Assembly: GCF_039543205.1 (NCBI RefSeq)
Contig: NZ_BAABJH010000001.1
Span: forward strand, 1,612,001-1,676,000
Source: Flaviramulus_B aquimarinus
GTDB lineage: Bacteria; Bacteroidota; Bacteroidia; Flavobacteriales; Flavobacteriaceae
Direction: 5' to 3'
DNA length: 64,000 nt
A program made the position numbers and the translations under genes. Within the stretch, counting starts at the first letter, position 1; each line of letters starts with the position of its first letter. The notes under the pieces were generated by a model. That model searched no databases. It saw only the letters and a program-made list of their open reading frames with translations, and was not told the origin of the DNA. Shown here piece by piece: positions 1 through 9,727 of the stretch.

Positions 1-179
1 GTTAGTGTATCATGATTTAAAAATTCTACATTTAATTTATGTAGGTAATCGTCATCGCAAAACACATAATTTATTTCTTCCAATTTGTATTCTTCAGAAG
101 CAATGGTGTCTGTAATCCATTTTGAGATTTGTTTCTCTGAATGTAATTTAAAATTGGTTTCGTAGTTGAAATTAATCAT
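1..179 (-). CDS. ybeY: Endoribonuclease YbeY, N-terminal part (partial at window edge)
   Basis: The reverse strand from an ATG at 179 reads MINFNYETNFKLHSEKQISK and continues open to the window edge, giving about 59 residues. The later segment with VFCDDDYLHKLNVEFLNHDTL matches the start of the UPF0054/YbeY fold (known family: single-strand endoribonuclease for 16S rRNA 3' maturation and ribosome quality control). The zinc-binding HGxLHLxGyDH motif lies outside the window, so catalytic integrity cannot be judged. Its ATG overlaps the TGA of the upstream DUF4175 gene (ATGA), so the two are translationally coupled. Confidence 0.85.
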   Translation of the reverse strand, partial: MINFNYETNFKLHSEKQISKWITDTIASEEYKLEEINYVFCDDDYLHKLNVEFLNHDTL

Positions 180-3100
180 TCGCTTTTCTTAAAATACTCT
201 TGCACTTTCTTTTTATAAACGTGTTGCAAAGGTAAAGCTTGTCTATTTAATATTTCTGTAGTTTTAAAATATTGTTTTGCTGTTGGAATTTGGTTATTGG
301 TATTGTTATCAAATTGGTTTTTATTGGTTTCAGATTCTCGTTTATTGTCCTCGCCTTGTTGAAATGTGGCATTTTCTAATTTCAGTAATTGATGCTTTAA
401 TGCCATCATTTTTTGAAGTGTTTGTTGCGTGAAACCTTTATTTAATAAATCCAATTCTATATCTTCCATTTGCCTCACTAAGGCATCACCATTTCCGCTC
501 TTACCTTCTTTAGCAAGCTTGTCTTGTAATGCTTGTCGTAATTGCTGTTGTTGCTGATAGATTTCGTAAAGTAATCCGTTTTGGTCTTCATTAGTGCCCT
601 CGCCTTCTCCACCTGTTTTTTCTCCATCCTTACCTTTACCTTCTTTATCGCCTTTATTCCCTTTTTTTCCATCTTTTTCTTTTTCACCTTCCTTCTCGCC
701 TTTTCCTTCTTGCTTTCCTTCGCCTTCTTTAGGGTTTCCTTTTTCTCCCTTTTTCATACCTTCTTCCATCATTTTATTAAGCTCTTCTTGGCTCATAATA
801 ATGTCTGGCAATTGCATATCGCCTTCTCCGCCTTTTCCTGGCGACATGCTCATGCTTTCTTGCATATTATCTAAAACATCACTTAAAAAGTTTGCTAGAT
901 TATTGGCGGCTGTTACAGTAAATTGTTGATTGGAAACCCCTTGATACAACTGGTTTTCAGCCAATAAACTTAGGGCTTTATCAATATTATAATATACCTC
1001 GGTAATTTCTTTATTAACTTGTTCTGAAAGTTTGGGTTGACGCAGCGATAAGGCAAACAAACTATCGTCTATATGCTCAAAATGCTCTCTTATATTGTTT
1101 TGCTTTTTAAGATAGATTGCATATTTATTATGATTAACCTCAATGGATTTAAACTGATCCATTAGGGCTTCTTGATCAAACGAAAACAAGACCAAATTAT
1201 CTAAAATTTGTCTTAGCATATCCATATCTTCTTGCATTTGTTCGCCACCACCTGCTTGCATGGCACTTTGCATTTGCTGACTCATTTGTTTCATTTTTTG
1301 AGCCGCTTTCTTTTGACTTTTCTTTGCGTTTTTTAAATTCTGATTTTTCTGCGCTTCTTGTTCTTGTTTTTCTTTATCTGAATCTTGGGTTTCTTGTTCT
1401 TTTTTCTCTAGCTCTTCTGATGCCTTTTTCTGTTCATCTTTAACCTCCTTTTCGTCTAACTTGTCCCTAGGGATTTCAATAGGTTTTTTTAGTGCTTTAC
1501 TGTCCTTTTCTAGTTCTTCTATTTGTTTTTTATAGGCTTCAAAAGCTTTATTTAAATCATCTTGTTTCTCTTTAGTGTTTTCTTCTTCTGATTCATTTGA
1601 TAATTTCTCTTGGTCAATAGCCAGTTTCATCAAATCTTCTTTCAGTTTTTCTAACTTCTTTTCAACATAAAACCTTTTGGTTAGTTCTAAGAGTTGTTCT
1701 AAACTTCGCTTTTTATTTTTGTTTTGTTTTGCAAGCTCATCTAGTTTCTGAATTAAATCTTCTTTATTAATTTTCTCTTGAAGTTTTTCTATTTCTTTTA
1801 ATAGCTTTTCGTCTTTTTCAAGTTTCTCTTCATTGTCTTTTAACCGCTCTTTTAAATCTTCTTTAAATTGGTCTTCTTTTGGGTTTTCTTTTTGAAATTC
1901 TTCTAAATTGTCTTTTAACTTTTTATTGAAGTTTTTCATCATCTCGTCTTGCTGTTTCTGACGCTTAAAAAAGGACTCTAACTTCTTTTTATCATTAAAA
2001 TTCAAACTTGATTTTTCCTTCTGAGTTTTGGTTAACTCTTCTAATTTTTTTTCTTGCTCATCAAACTTCTTCAAAGACTTGTTTAGTTCTTTAATAGTTT
2101 TGCTTTGTTCTTCCAGTTTTTTTTGAGCTTCTTCATCCTTAGTACGTTTTCTATATGAAAACACATTACTTTTTACGCTTTTAAACCTGTTAATTATATC
2201 ATTATCAAATACTTGGAAATACAAATCATATGCAACACCTTCTACTATATTTAAATTATTAGGAAATGCACTGATGAATTCTGCAATATTTGAATTTGAA
2301 ATCGGAATGGCTTCAAACTGTTTGTCCTTTTCATTTTCAGAAGGATAGTAAACGAGTTGTAACTTACTGAAACCGTAATCATCACTAACCTGTCCGTAGA
2401 AATATAGCGTTTGTAAATCCAAACTATCTTTCTCTACTTTTAAGTTAATTTCTGGGTATTCATCTTTTACTACATCAATATTAAATGCTAAATTTTCGTA
2501 ATTCTTTAGGTTTTTATTACTGGTGCTTAATGTGTAGTCAAAACTATTATAAATGTGTTTAGAAGCTTTAAAAACGCCTGCTTTCTCAGAACTAAAACTA
2601 AGCGTATCTTTAAAATATAAGAAGACCTGATCTGTTGATTTTGTTTTAAGCTGCCACTTAATTTGTGTGCCTTCTGGAACTAAAGCATTACCTGTGCTTT
2701 TTAGGGTTTCATCTCTTTTTTTGGTATATGATGGATAATCCATAACCATCTCAAAACTTAATAACAATGGCGTTTCAATAACATTAATCGTATATGGTTT
2801 TGACGTTACGTTGTTAGCAAATAACTGAAATGTAATAATTTCTTTTGGCTGCGTAAATACATATTCAAATTCGCCTAAGTCCTTTTGTTGTAAAAAGTAT
2901 GTTTCATCATTATAGGTTATTTGTGCGCTTTCTGGAGTCACATCACCTGCTGTTTTTACAATGAGCTTAAAGTCTTTGTTTTCTATGGCGTTTAAATTAT
3001 CGTTGACAACAAAAAACTGAAATGGCGCTGGTGGTTCATAAGCCGTTTTATAATGTACTACACGCTTGTAACTATCACTAAACCAATCTGAATTATCTGT

Positions 3101-3604
3101 TAAAAAAGTTAATAATAAAATGATAACTGGAATGGCGGCATATTTTAAATACCCAAGATTCTTTTTAAAATTAACAGCGAGTTTAAACGGAATGGGTTTG
3201 AGTTCTAGAGACTTCTGCTCTATGCTTGCTAACAATAATTCTGATTTTGAATCATTTTCATTAAGTTGTAATACATTCAATAATTTATCATCAACTTCAG
3301 GGAAATGTTTCCCGATAATCTTTGAAGCAACTTCATAATCAATCCCTTTTTGAAGTTTGAACAACTTGGCTAAAGGAATACATATAAACTTGATGAGTAA
3401 GCCTAATTCCACAGCAATAAATAACCAAAACAAAACCGTTCTAGAGCCTGTATTCAACCATAAAACATGCTCGATAAAGAGTGTGAACAAAAAATAGAGC
3501 AAACCAATAGCAAAAAATAGGATGGTTCCTTTAAGCAATTCATTGGTATAGTAGCGCCTTATAAAGGCTTCTAATTTGTTTTGTATGTCTTGAAAATGAT
3601 TCAT
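176..3604 (-). CDS. DUF4175 family membrane protein
   Basis: A 1142-residue protein with two membrane segments near residues 25-75 and a third around 150-167, followed by a beta-rich region (about 190-480) and then a very long Lys/Glu/Gln-rich coiled-coil region (about 490-790). Gly/Lys/Glu-rich low-complexity sequence follows around 925-1000. This matches the DUF4175 proteins found next to ybeY in many flavobacteria. The biochemical function is unknown. The coiled coil is predicted to be extracytoplasmic if residue 167 ends the last membrane helix. The stop overlaps the ybeY start, so both are one transcription unit. Antisense open frames over the K/E-rich stretch are composition artefacts. 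Confidence 0.85.
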   Translation of the reverse strand: MNHFQDIQNKLEAFIRRYYTNELLKGTILFFAIGLLYFLFTLFIEHVLWLNTGSRTVLFWLFIAVELGLLIKFICIPLAKLFKLQKGIDYEVASKIIGKHFPEVDDKLLNVLQLNENDSKSELLLASIEQKSLELKPIPFKLAVNFKKNLGYLKYAAIPVIILLLTFLTDNSDWFSDSYKRVVHYKTAYEPPAPFQFFVVNDNLNAIENKDFKLIVKTAGDVTPESAQITYNDETYFLQQKDLGEFEYVFTQPKEIITFQLFANNVTSKPYTINVIETPLLLSFEMVMDYPSYTKKRDETLKSTGNALVPEGTQIKWQLKTKSTDQVFLYFKDTLSFSSEKAGVFKASKHIYNSFDYTLSTSNKNLKNYENLAFNIDVVKDEYPEINLKVEKDSLDLQTLYFYGQVSDDYGFSKLQLVYYPSENEKDKQFEAIPISNSNIAEFISAFPNNLNIVEGVAYDLYFQVFDNDIINRFKSVKSNVFSYRKRTKDEEAQKKLEEQSKTIKELNKSLKKFDEQEKKLEELTKTQKEKSSLNFNDKKKLESFFKRQKQQDEMMKNFNKKLKDNLEEFQKENPKEDQFKEDLKERLKDNEEKLEKDEKLLKEIEKLQEKINKEDLIQKLDELAKQNKNKKRSLEQLLELTKRFYVEKKLEKLKEDLMKLAIDQEKLSNESEEENTKEKQDDLNKAFEAYKKQIEELEKDSKALKKPIEIPRDKLDEKEVKDEQKKASEELEKKEQETQDSDKEKQEQEAQKNQNLKNAKKSQKKAAQKMKQMSQQMQSAMQAGGGEQMQEDMDMLRQILDNLVLFSFDQEALMDQFKSIEVNHNKYAIYLKKQNNIREHFEHIDDSLFALSLRQPKLSEQVNKEITEVYYNIDKALSLLAENQLYQGVSNQQFTVTAANNLANFLSDVLDNMQESMSMSPGKGGEGDMQLPDIIMSQEELNKMMEEGMKKGEKGNPKEGEGKQEGKGEKEGEKEKDGKKGNKGDKEGKGKDGEKTGGEGEGTNEDQNGLLYEIYQQQQQLRQALQDKLAKEGKSGNGDALVRQMEDIELDLLNKGFTQQTLQKMMALKHQLLKLENATFQQGEDNKRESETNKNQFDNNTNNQIPTAKQYFKTTEILNRQALPLQHVYKKKVQEYFKKSE

Positions 3605-3714
3605 TATAGATTTTATAAAAATAGTGTATTTAATAAAAACAAAATCTTTAATCTTTGTTAAACCTCGTGCAAGGTTCTTAAAAGGAAAACTACTAATATC
3701 TAAATTTAGTGTTT

Positions 3715-4545
3715 ATGTCAAAAAAATTAACCGTTCTTATTTTTCTTTTAAGTCAAGTTTTCTATGCTCAAAGCGGTTGGACAAAAAAGAAGGGTGAAGC
3801 TTATACACAACTGTCTTTCACGACTATAAACAGTTATAATACCATTTTTGGGAATCCGGAGTACCTCACAGAACGTGACATTACAGATAACACCTTACAG
3901 TTTTATGGTGAATACGGGCTTTCCGATAAAACGACCATCATCCTTAATGTGCCTCTAAAATTTATTGAAACTGGACAATTGGTTAGCAACAATACAGAAA
4001 TTACAAGAGCTGGTTCCTCAACAAGTTTAGGCAATATAGAAATGGGTTTAAAACATCAAGTTTATAACCATACATGGGTTATTGCTGCTCAACTTAATAT
4101 AGAAGCCAATACGGGTTCTTTTGATAATGCTACAGGTATTAGAACAGGAATTGATGCTTGGTCGTTTACGCCTACCCTGAACGCAAGCAGAAGTTTTAAA
4201 ACATTTTATGTTCAAGCTTTTGCTGGCGCAAACATAAGAACAAACAACTACAGTAGTAATTTAAAACTTGGTGGTGAAATTGGAACAAAGCCTTTTAAAA
4301 ACATTCTATTAATTGCATTTATTGATATTGTTGAATCTTTTAAAAACGGAGACATTGTTTTACCGATAACAAATCAATTAACAGCACTTTATGTTAACGA
4401 CCAAGAATACATCTCGTATGGATTAAAAGTAATTGGTAAAATAACTGATAGTTTTGGTCTTAATGTTGGTTTTGGAGGATCATTTTCTGGAAATAATGTT
4501 GCAAAAAGCCCAGCCATAAGCTTTGGAGTCTATCATAAATTTTAA
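3715..4545 (+). CDS. Predicted secreted/outer-membrane beta-barrel protein
   Basis: About 276 residues from the ATG at 3715. The open frame also allows a GTG two codons earlier, but MSKKLTVLIFLLSQVFYAQS is a standard signal peptide and ATG is preferred. The mature part alternates polar and hydrophobic residues and has Gly/aromatic-rich strands ending in SFGVYHKF, with a terminal Phe as in outer-membrane barrels. It resembles transporter-like barrel proteins of Bacteroidota, but I do not recognise a specific family and assign no substrate. It is divergent from the DUF4175 gene and is followed by gltX on the same strand after 111 bp. Confidence 0.7.
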   Translation: MSKKLTVLIFLLSQVFYAQSGWTKKKGEAYTQLSFTTINSYNTIFGNPEYLTERDITDNTLQFYGEYGLSDKTTIILNVPLKFIETGQLVSNNTEITRAGSSTSLGNIEMGLKHQVYNHTWVIAAQLNIEANTGSFDNATGIRTGIDAWSFTPTLNASRSFKTFYVQAFAGANIRTNNYSSNLKLGGEIGTKPFKNILLIAFIDIVESFKNGDIVLPITNQLTALYVNDQEYISYGLKVIGKITDSFGLNVGFGGSFSGNNVAKSPAISFGVYHKF

Positions 4546-4629
4546 ACGTATTTGTGCTAAACTCCATAAATAAGCAAACGTGATAAAAAATCATTTCTGC
4601 TTAACCATTTCTATTCCTAAATATCGTTT

Positions 4630-4637
4630 TATCTTTG
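4630..4637 (+). promoter_or_regulatory. Candidate -7 promoter element for gltX
   Basis: TATCTTTG matches the Bacteroidota -7 consensus TAnnTTTG and lies 19 bp before the gltX ATG. No clear TTTG -33 element is seen at the expected spacing, so this is a partial match. Confidence 0.45.
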
Positions 4638-4656
4638 CAGTCATAAATTACAAAAC

Positions 4657-6168
4657 ATGACCAAAAACGTTCGTGTGCGTTTTGCACCAAGTCCAACAGG
4701 ACCTTTACACATAGGCGGAGTTCGTACAGCTTTATTCAACTATTTGTTTGCTAAAAAGCATAATGGCACCTTTATTTTAAGAATTGAAGATACCGATCAA
4801 AATCGTTATGTTGAAGGTGCTGAGCAATACATTATTGATGCTTTAAACTGGTGTGGCATGCCTGCTGATGAGAGCCCTGTGAACTCCGGAACATATGGCC
4901 CATATCGACAAAGCGAACGCAGAGATTTATACAAACAATATGCGGATACCTTAATTGCTTCTGGCAATGCGTATTATGCTTTTGATACTTCTGAAACCTT
5001 AGATTTCCATAGAAAAGACCACGAAGCTAAAGGGAAAACTTTTATTTACAATTGGCATAACAGACTAAAATTAAGTAATTCTTTATCGCTTAGCGCGAAC
5101 GAGGTTCAAACTAAATTGGATGCTGGTGAAGATTATGTGATTCGTTTTAAATCGCCTCAAGATGAAACTTTGCATCTAACAGATATTATTCGTGGCGATA
5201 TTAAAATTGATACCAATATTTTAGATGATAAAGTCTTGTTTAAAAGTGATGGTATGCCTACCTACCATTTAGCCAATATTGTAGATGACCATTTAATGGA
5301 AATCTCGCATGTTATTCGTGGCGAAGAATGGTTACCGTCTTTGGCTTTGCACTATCAATTGTACAATGCTTTTGGTTGGGAAACTCCTGAATTTGCACAT
5401 CTACCACTTATTTTAAAACCTACCGGAAAAGGAAAATTAAGTAAGCGTGATGGTGATAAACTAGGCTTTCCGGTATTTCCTTTAGAATGGACCGACCCAA
5501 AAACTGGCGATGTTTCAAGAGGCTATAAAGAAGATGGGTATTTCCCTGAAGCCATGGTTAACTTCTTAGCCTTTTTAGGCTGGAACCCAGGAACGGAGCA
5601 AGAAATTTTTAATATGGATGGGCTTATTACTGCATTTAATTTAACCAAAGTCAATAAATCTGGTGCGCGTTTTGACCCTGATAAGACCAAGTGGTTTAAT
5701 CATCATTATATGCAAGAACAGGATAATGATGTGTTGGCTGAAACTTTTAAAAATCAACATTCTGAATTAGCTGAAATTGATATTAACTATATCTCAATGG
5801 TTATCGGTTTAGTAAAAGAACGCGCAACGTTTGTTTCAGATTTTTGGGATTTGAGCCATTTCTTTTTTACTGCACCAACATCTTATGATGAAAAAGCTTC
5901 TAAAAAAGCGTTTAAAGAGGGTACAAAAGATATTTTAAATCAAGTTGTTTCTATTATAAATAACATCGACGATTTTTCAGTAGAAACCCTTCAAACTATT
6001 ATTAAAGGTTGGATAACAAGTAAGGATATTGGTTTTGGTAAAGTGATGATGCCGCTGCGTTTAGCTTTAGTTGGTACTCTACAAGGCCCTGACGTATTTG
6101 ATATTATGTTTATGATTGGGAAGAATGAAACGGTTAAGCGTGTTGATAGGGTGATTAATATATTGTAA
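4657..6168 (+). CDS. gltX: Glutamyl-tRNA synthetase
   Basis: 503 residues, the normal length for the family. The class I signature is present: PSPTGPLHIGG near residues 11-21 (HIGH-type) and GKLSKRDGDK near 260-270 (KMSKS-type). It charges tRNA-Glu with glutamate in the cytoplasm. The start is the first ATG and is followed directly by the conserved VRVRFAPSPTG strand. It converges with the minus-strand gene that ends at 6187, leaving only 18 bp between the two stops. Confidence 0.97.
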   Translation: MTKNVRVRFAPSPTGPLHIGGVRTALFNYLFAKKHNGTFILRIEDTDQNRYVEGAEQYIIDALNWCGMPADESPVNSGTYGPYRQSERRDLYKQYADTLIASGNAYYAFDTSETLDFHRKDHEAKGKTFIYNWHNRLKLSNSLSLSANEVQTKLDAGEDYVIRFKSPQDETLHLTDIIRGDIKIDTNILDDKVLFKSDGMPTYHLANIVDDHLMEISHVIRGEEWLPSLALHYQLYNAFGWETPEFAHLPLILKPTGKGKLSKRDGDKLGFPVFPLEWTDPKTGDVSRGYKEDGYFPEAMVNFLAFLGWNPGTEQEIFNMDGLITAFNLTKVNKSGARFDPDKTKWFNHHYMQEQDNDVLAETFKNQHSELAEIDINYISMVIGLVKERATFVSDFWDLSHFFFTAPTSYDEKASKKAFKEGTKDILNQVVSIINNIDDFSVETLQTIIKGWITSKDIGFGKVMMPLRLALVGTLQGPDVFDIMFMIGKNETVKRVDRVINIL

Positions 6169-6186
6169 ATATATTAACGTTAATAA

Positions 6187-6867
6187 CTAAAACGAAACAA
6201 TAGCACCCAAAACCAACATGGTTTGATTCCCTTTAAAACGCGCATTTCCGCCTGTAGCATCTACTTTACCTTCAAGTTTCTTTAAGATATTAGTAAACCC
6301 ATAAATATATTGGGCTTTCAATTTAAAGTTTTTAAAGCCTATCGATGCTCCTATGGCCCCATTCAAATTAAATTGAGAAATATTCGTGATGTCTTCCGTA
6401 GATAAATTAGTATAATTATTTACGAAATAACCTTCTTGGTCTTTATCTTTAAATTCTAGCTTCCCGTTATATTGCAACATCGGGCCAACATCAATGGTAA
6501 AATGGTTAGGAATTACTTTTATATGCCCTAACAAAGCCAATTGGGCTGCAAATATTTTGTATTCAATAAATGCTTCTTCGGTACTCGTTAAAGTTGGTCT
6601 TCCTGAAATTTCTATAGTACTTTCAGAAAGTTGCATACCAAAACTCATATTGTACCATCGGTTGGGAATATCAACCACGGCACTAAGCCCGCCAATAAAA
6701 CCATTAGAGGATTTGGTGGTAAAATTATCAGTAACAATATCAAATTGAGTAACACCTCCTGTGATACCAATACCATTTGATATTCGATAGTTACCTCTTT
6801 GTGAAAAACTTTTTGTAACAAAACATAGTGCTAATGCTACTAATAATAAAAGTCGGTTATACTTCAT
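6187..6867 (-). CDS. PorT-like outer-membrane beta-barrel protein
   Basis: 226 residues with a signal peptide (MKYNRLLLLVALALCFVTKS, cleavage near FSQR) and a Gly-rich, strand-alternating body ending in LGAIVSF, with a terminal Phe typical of outer-membrane barrels. Length and pattern fit the PorT/OmpW-like small barrel families common in flavobacteria. I cannot tell from sequence whether this is PorT itself (a T9SS component) or a paralogue, so no symbol is given. It is divergent from the SPFH gene. Confidence 0.6.
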   Translation of the reverse strand: MKYNRLLLLVALALCFVTKSFSQRGNYRISNGIGITGGVTQFDIVTDNFTTKSSNGFIGGLSAVVDIPNRWYNMSFGMQLSESTIEISGRPTLTSTEEAFIEYKIFAAQLALLGHIKVIPNHFTIDVGPMLQYNGKLEFKDKDQEGYFVNNYTNLSTEDITNISQFNLNGAIGASIGFKNFKLKAQYIYGFTNILKKLEGKVDATGGNARFKGNQTMLVLGAIVSF

Positions 6868-6887
6868 AAGTTCGGGTTATAAGCGGC

Positions 6888-6895
6888 CAAATATA
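6888..6895 (-). promoter_or_regulatory. Candidate -7 element for the PorT-like gene
   Basis: On the minus strand this reads TATATTTG, an exact TAnnTTTG match 20 bp before the ATG at 6867. It would give a very short leader. No -33 TTTG is apparent. Confidence 0.35.
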
Positions 6896-6945
6896 GTATA
6901 ATTTTTGTATCTTAATTTTTCTAACCATTTTTTAATAAAAATATT

Positions 6946-7869
6946 ATGAATTTTGTTTTTATCCCCATTATTATTTTCGGATTATTTATTTTAATCTCGT
7001 CATTCTTTGTTGTTAAACAGCAAACAGCAGCTATTATAGAACGCTTTGGTAAATTTCATAGTATTCGTCAATCAGGTTTACAATTAAAAATTCCATTAGT
7101 TGATAGAATTGCTGGAAGATTGAGTTTAAAAATTCAACAATTAGATGTTATTATAGAAACCAAAACCTTAGATGACGTATTTGTACGACTTAAAGTGTCG
7201 GTACAATACAAAGTAATACGTGATAAGGTATATGATGCCTTTTATAAGCTAGATTATCCACACGATCAAATTACAAGTTATGTGTTTGATGTGGTACGTG
7301 CTGAAGTTCCTAAAATGAAACTAGATGACGTATTCGTTAAGAAAGATGATATCGCACTTGCTGTAAAAGCAGAATTAAATGATGCTATGCAGAATTATGG
7401 TTTTGATATTATTAAAACTTTAGTAACAGATATAGATCCAGACGCTCAAGTAAAAGAGGCCATGAATAGAATTAATGCTTCTGAACGTGAAAAAATTGCT
7501 GCTCAGTTTGAGGGTGATGCTGCTCGTATTTTAATTGTTGAAAAAGCAAAAGCTGAAGCTGAAAGTAAGCGTTTACAAGGACAAGGTATTGCAGACCAAC
7601 GTCGAGAAATTGCACGTGGTTTAGAGGAATCCGTCGAGGTACTTAACAAAGTTGGTATAAACTCTCAAGAGGCTTCTGCACTTATTGTAGTCACACAACA
7701 TTATGATACCCTACAATCTATTGGGCAAGAAACTAATAGTAACTTGATATTGTTGCCAAATTCACCACAAGCGGGAAGTCAAATGTTAAATGATATGGTA
7801 GCTAGTTTTACTGCTAGTAATCAAATTGGAGAAGCGATGAAGAATTCTAAAAAGAATAATAAAGAATAA
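6946..7869 (+). CDS. SPFH/Band 7 (stomatin-like) membrane protein
   Basis: 307 residues: one N-terminal membrane helix (about 3-22), then a Band 7/SPFH domain (about 25-190, including QQTAAIIERFGKFHSIRQSG and the DPDAQVKEAMNRINASEREK segment), then an Ala/Glu-rich helix and a C-terminal oligomerisation tail. Stomatin/prohibitin-like proteins scaffold membrane microdomains and often modulate proteases. The specific partner is not visible, as no NfeD gene is adjacent. It is monocistronic, ending in a hairpin at 7901. Confidence 0.9.
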   Translation: MNFVFIPIIIFGLFILISSFFVVKQQTAAIIERFGKFHSIRQSGLQLKIPLVDRIAGRLSLKIQQLDVIIETKTLDDVFVRLKVSVQYKVIRDKVYDAFYKLDYPHDQITSYVFDVVRAEVPKMKLDDVFVKKDDIALAVKAELNDAMQNYGFDIIKTLVTDIDPDAQVKEAMNRINASEREKIAAQFEGDAARILIVEKAKAEAESKRLQGQGIADQRREIARGLEESVEVLNKVGINSQEASALIVVTQHYDTLQSIGQETNSNLILLPNSPQAGSQMLNDMVASFTASNQIGEAMKNSKKNNKE

Positions 7870-7900
7870 TTCTATAATCTTCTTTAAAAATCATAGATAA

Positions 7901-7927
7901 AGCCTCAATATAATTAATATTGAGGCT
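7901..7927. terminator. Hairpin terminator between convergent genes
   Basis: AGCCTCAATAT and ATATTGAGGCT form a perfect 11-bp stem with a 5-nt loop, followed by TTTTA on the plus strand and TTTA on the minus strand. It sits between the SPFH gene and the convergent minus-strand gene and may serve both. Confidence 0.8.
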
Positions 7928-7940
7928 TTTATATTTAAGG

Positions 7941-8438
7941 TTATAATTTTTTAAATTTAGGAATTTCGTCGATTTTCTCTTCTTCCTTTTCACTAATATT
8001 ACTAGGAAATGTCAACGACGTACTTGCAAACGTAGTACCAAAATTAATATTTGCATAATATACTTGGCTCACAGCGTCTTTAACTTGGGCTTCAGAAAGC
8101 TCTTTTAAAGGATGGATAAACACCGACCATAAAATGCCATCTGAAACAGCGTATTTAACATCTAAAGCCGTGTGAAAATTGGCAACCAATGCAGATTTAA
8201 TCAAATCATTACTTAAACTGTTTGAGTCTGCTATTGGCGACATAATCCGCATTCTATTATGATTCGCATCGGTTATGGACATTATAGGAAGTTCCTTTAT
8301 AAAAAACTGCCAGGCACCAGGATTTCCTTTTATAGAATCGCTAACGGTTGCATAAATGGTTTCAAGTTTTTCGTTATCCATGTTTTGAGAAAAAACATAA
8401 AACGGGAGCAGTAATAAAAGTGTTACTAATGATTTCAT
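7941..8438 (-). CDS. Small secreted protein of unknown function
   Basis: 165 residues with a clear signal peptide (MKSLVTLLLLLPFYVFSQ). The mature part is about 145 residues with no catalytic motif I recognise. A segment around ALDVKYAVSDGILWSVFIHPL looks like an alpha/beta fold reminiscent of YbjN or type III chaperone-like proteins, but that is only an impression. It lies downstream of the transferase gene at 8499 with a 60-bp gap and could be cotranscribed. Confidence 0.6.
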   Translation of the reverse strand: MKSLVTLLLLLPFYVFSQNMDNEKLETIYATVSDSIKGNPGAWQFFIKELPIMSITDANHNRMRIMSPIADSNSLSNDLIKSALVANFHTALDVKYAVSDGILWSVFIHPLKELSEAQVKDAVSQVYYANINFGTTFASTSLTFPSNISEKEEEKIDEIPKFKKL

Positions 8439-8498
8439 AAAAACTGATTTATTGTCTTTCAGTCGAAGAAATCGGCTTATCCAAACAAACCCTCTTGT

Positions 8499-9656
8499 TT
8501 AATTTTTAAAAGGATGTCGTTCATTCCAGTCTTGCGACGGATTCATCAATTTAAAAACCTGTTTTAGAATGCCATTCAGAAAGCTATTTGTATGTTTTAA
8601 ATAAATTGTCATGGGTTTGGTCTTTGCTCCTACCGAACTTTTAATTTCCATAGCAGTTCTAGCATACACCACAGATTTAAACTTGTTTTCTATACCAAAC
8701 TTTAGCATATCATAAAGCATATTTAAATACAACTGATTGGGATATTGATGTTCACTATCGTAACCTAAAAAATAAGTTTCTAAAGCACCATTATTCAGAA
8801 TTAATGTATAAAAACCAATCAGCTCATCTTTTAAATAATAACCATATACCTTAAAGTTTTCTTTGAGTTGAAGTTTAAGGCTATAAAAATGATTTTCTGG
8901 TAGCAAAAAGGTATTAAACTTAGCATTGTTAGATACATTCATGTAGAACTTGTGCAATTCTGAAGTATGGTTTTTAATGGCTTCAAGGTTTAATTCTACA
9001 GATTTAATGGAATTTAATTTCTTTCTAGCGCGCTTGTATCGATCTCGATATTTCTTATTTAAACTTGTCGTGTAATCTTCAATAGTGGACCATTCTTTCT
9101 TTACGGATAATATCATATTGGGCTGAACAAATACCTGATGCAGTTTGGCTGTATTAAAACTTTCCTTTTCATGATGTATCGAGTCATCTGTAAAATAGTC
9201 CTTTAACAAAATCAATCTAATGGTTTTGTTTTGATTAGACTTGACCGTCTCTTTTATTTCGTTTAAGGCAGAAAATATCGCTTCAAAAAACTGAGATTGT
9301 GATATTTGTTCTTTTTGAAAAAACAACCCGTGTTGCCCAGTATGGGTTAAATTCCCAATAACTAAAATATTGCCTTTTAAAACCTTTGAAACCAAATCTT
9401 GAGAAAATGTTTTGACACAAGACACCTTGGTTTGTCTAAACATATCCTTTAAGTACAACTGTACACGCTGTGTAACGACAATACCCACTAAAACATCGTC
9501 TTTAAAAACACTTATATAAAACAATTGAATATTGTCTGGGGCAGCGGCTTCTAAGGCTTGTAAGTAATGTGATTGCAAAAAGACATCCTGTTTTGCAAGT
9601 GTGTTCCAGCTTTCTGGAAGGTTCTTATATGTGTTATAAATCGTATAGTGTATCAA
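8499..9656 (-). CDS. GNAT/FemAB-like acyltransferase
   Basis: 385 residues without a signal peptide. The C-terminal half (about 195-360) has the pattern of FemAB/GNAT acetyltransferases: YRDRYKRARKKL, then the strand VYGYYLKDELIGFYTLILNNG, then LGYDSEHQYPNQLYLNMLYDML and a late VYARTAMEIKSSVG. Such enzymes transfer acyl or aminoacyl groups to cell-wall, lipid or peptide acceptors. The acceptor here is unknown. It lies between a DUF1761 gene and a small secreted protein, neither of which is informative. Confidence 0.65.
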   Translation of the reverse strand: MIHYTIYNTYKNLPESWNTLAKQDVFLQSHYLQALEAAAPDNIQLFYISVFKDDVLVGIVVTQRVQLYLKDMFRQTKVSCVKTFSQDLVSKVLKGNILVIGNLTHTGQHGLFFQKEQISQSQFFEAIFSALNEIKETVKSNQNKTIRLILLKDYFTDDSIHHEKESFNTAKLHQVFVQPNMILSVKKEWSTIEDYTTSLNKKYRDRYKRARKKLNSIKSVELNLEAIKNHTSELHKFYMNVSNNAKFNTFLLPENHFYSLKLQLKENFKVYGYYLKDELIGFYTLILNNGALETYFLGYDSEHQYPNQLYLNMLYDMLKFGIENKFKSVVYARTAMEIKSSVGAKTKPMTIYLKHTNSFLNGILKQVFKLMNPSQDWNERHPFKN

Positions 9657-9667
9657 TACAAAAATAA

Positions 9668-9697
9668 AAAGACCGAAAATTACGATTCTCAGTCTTT
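9668..9697 (-). terminator. Rho-independent terminator after the DUF1761 gene
   Basis: On the minus strand AAAGACTGAGAAT pairs with ATTTTCGGTCTTT over 13 positions (two G-T wobbles) with a 4-nt loop, followed by TTTATTTT. It is 30 bp past the stop at 9728. Confidence 0.8.
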
Positions 9698-9727
9698 AAA
9701 TATGTTAAAAGTTTACAAAAAGATTAT

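Noticed and set aside
581..929. Phe/Ser/Pro-rich open frames on the plus strand
   Set aside because: They are antisense to the Lys/Glu/Gly-rich part of the DUF4175 gene. The composition follows from the complementary codons, and no start context or homology pattern is visible.
6172..6185. Palindrome TATTAACGTTAATA between gltX and the PorT-like gene as terminator
   Set aside because: Short and AT-rich, with no T tract on either side. Too weak to call.
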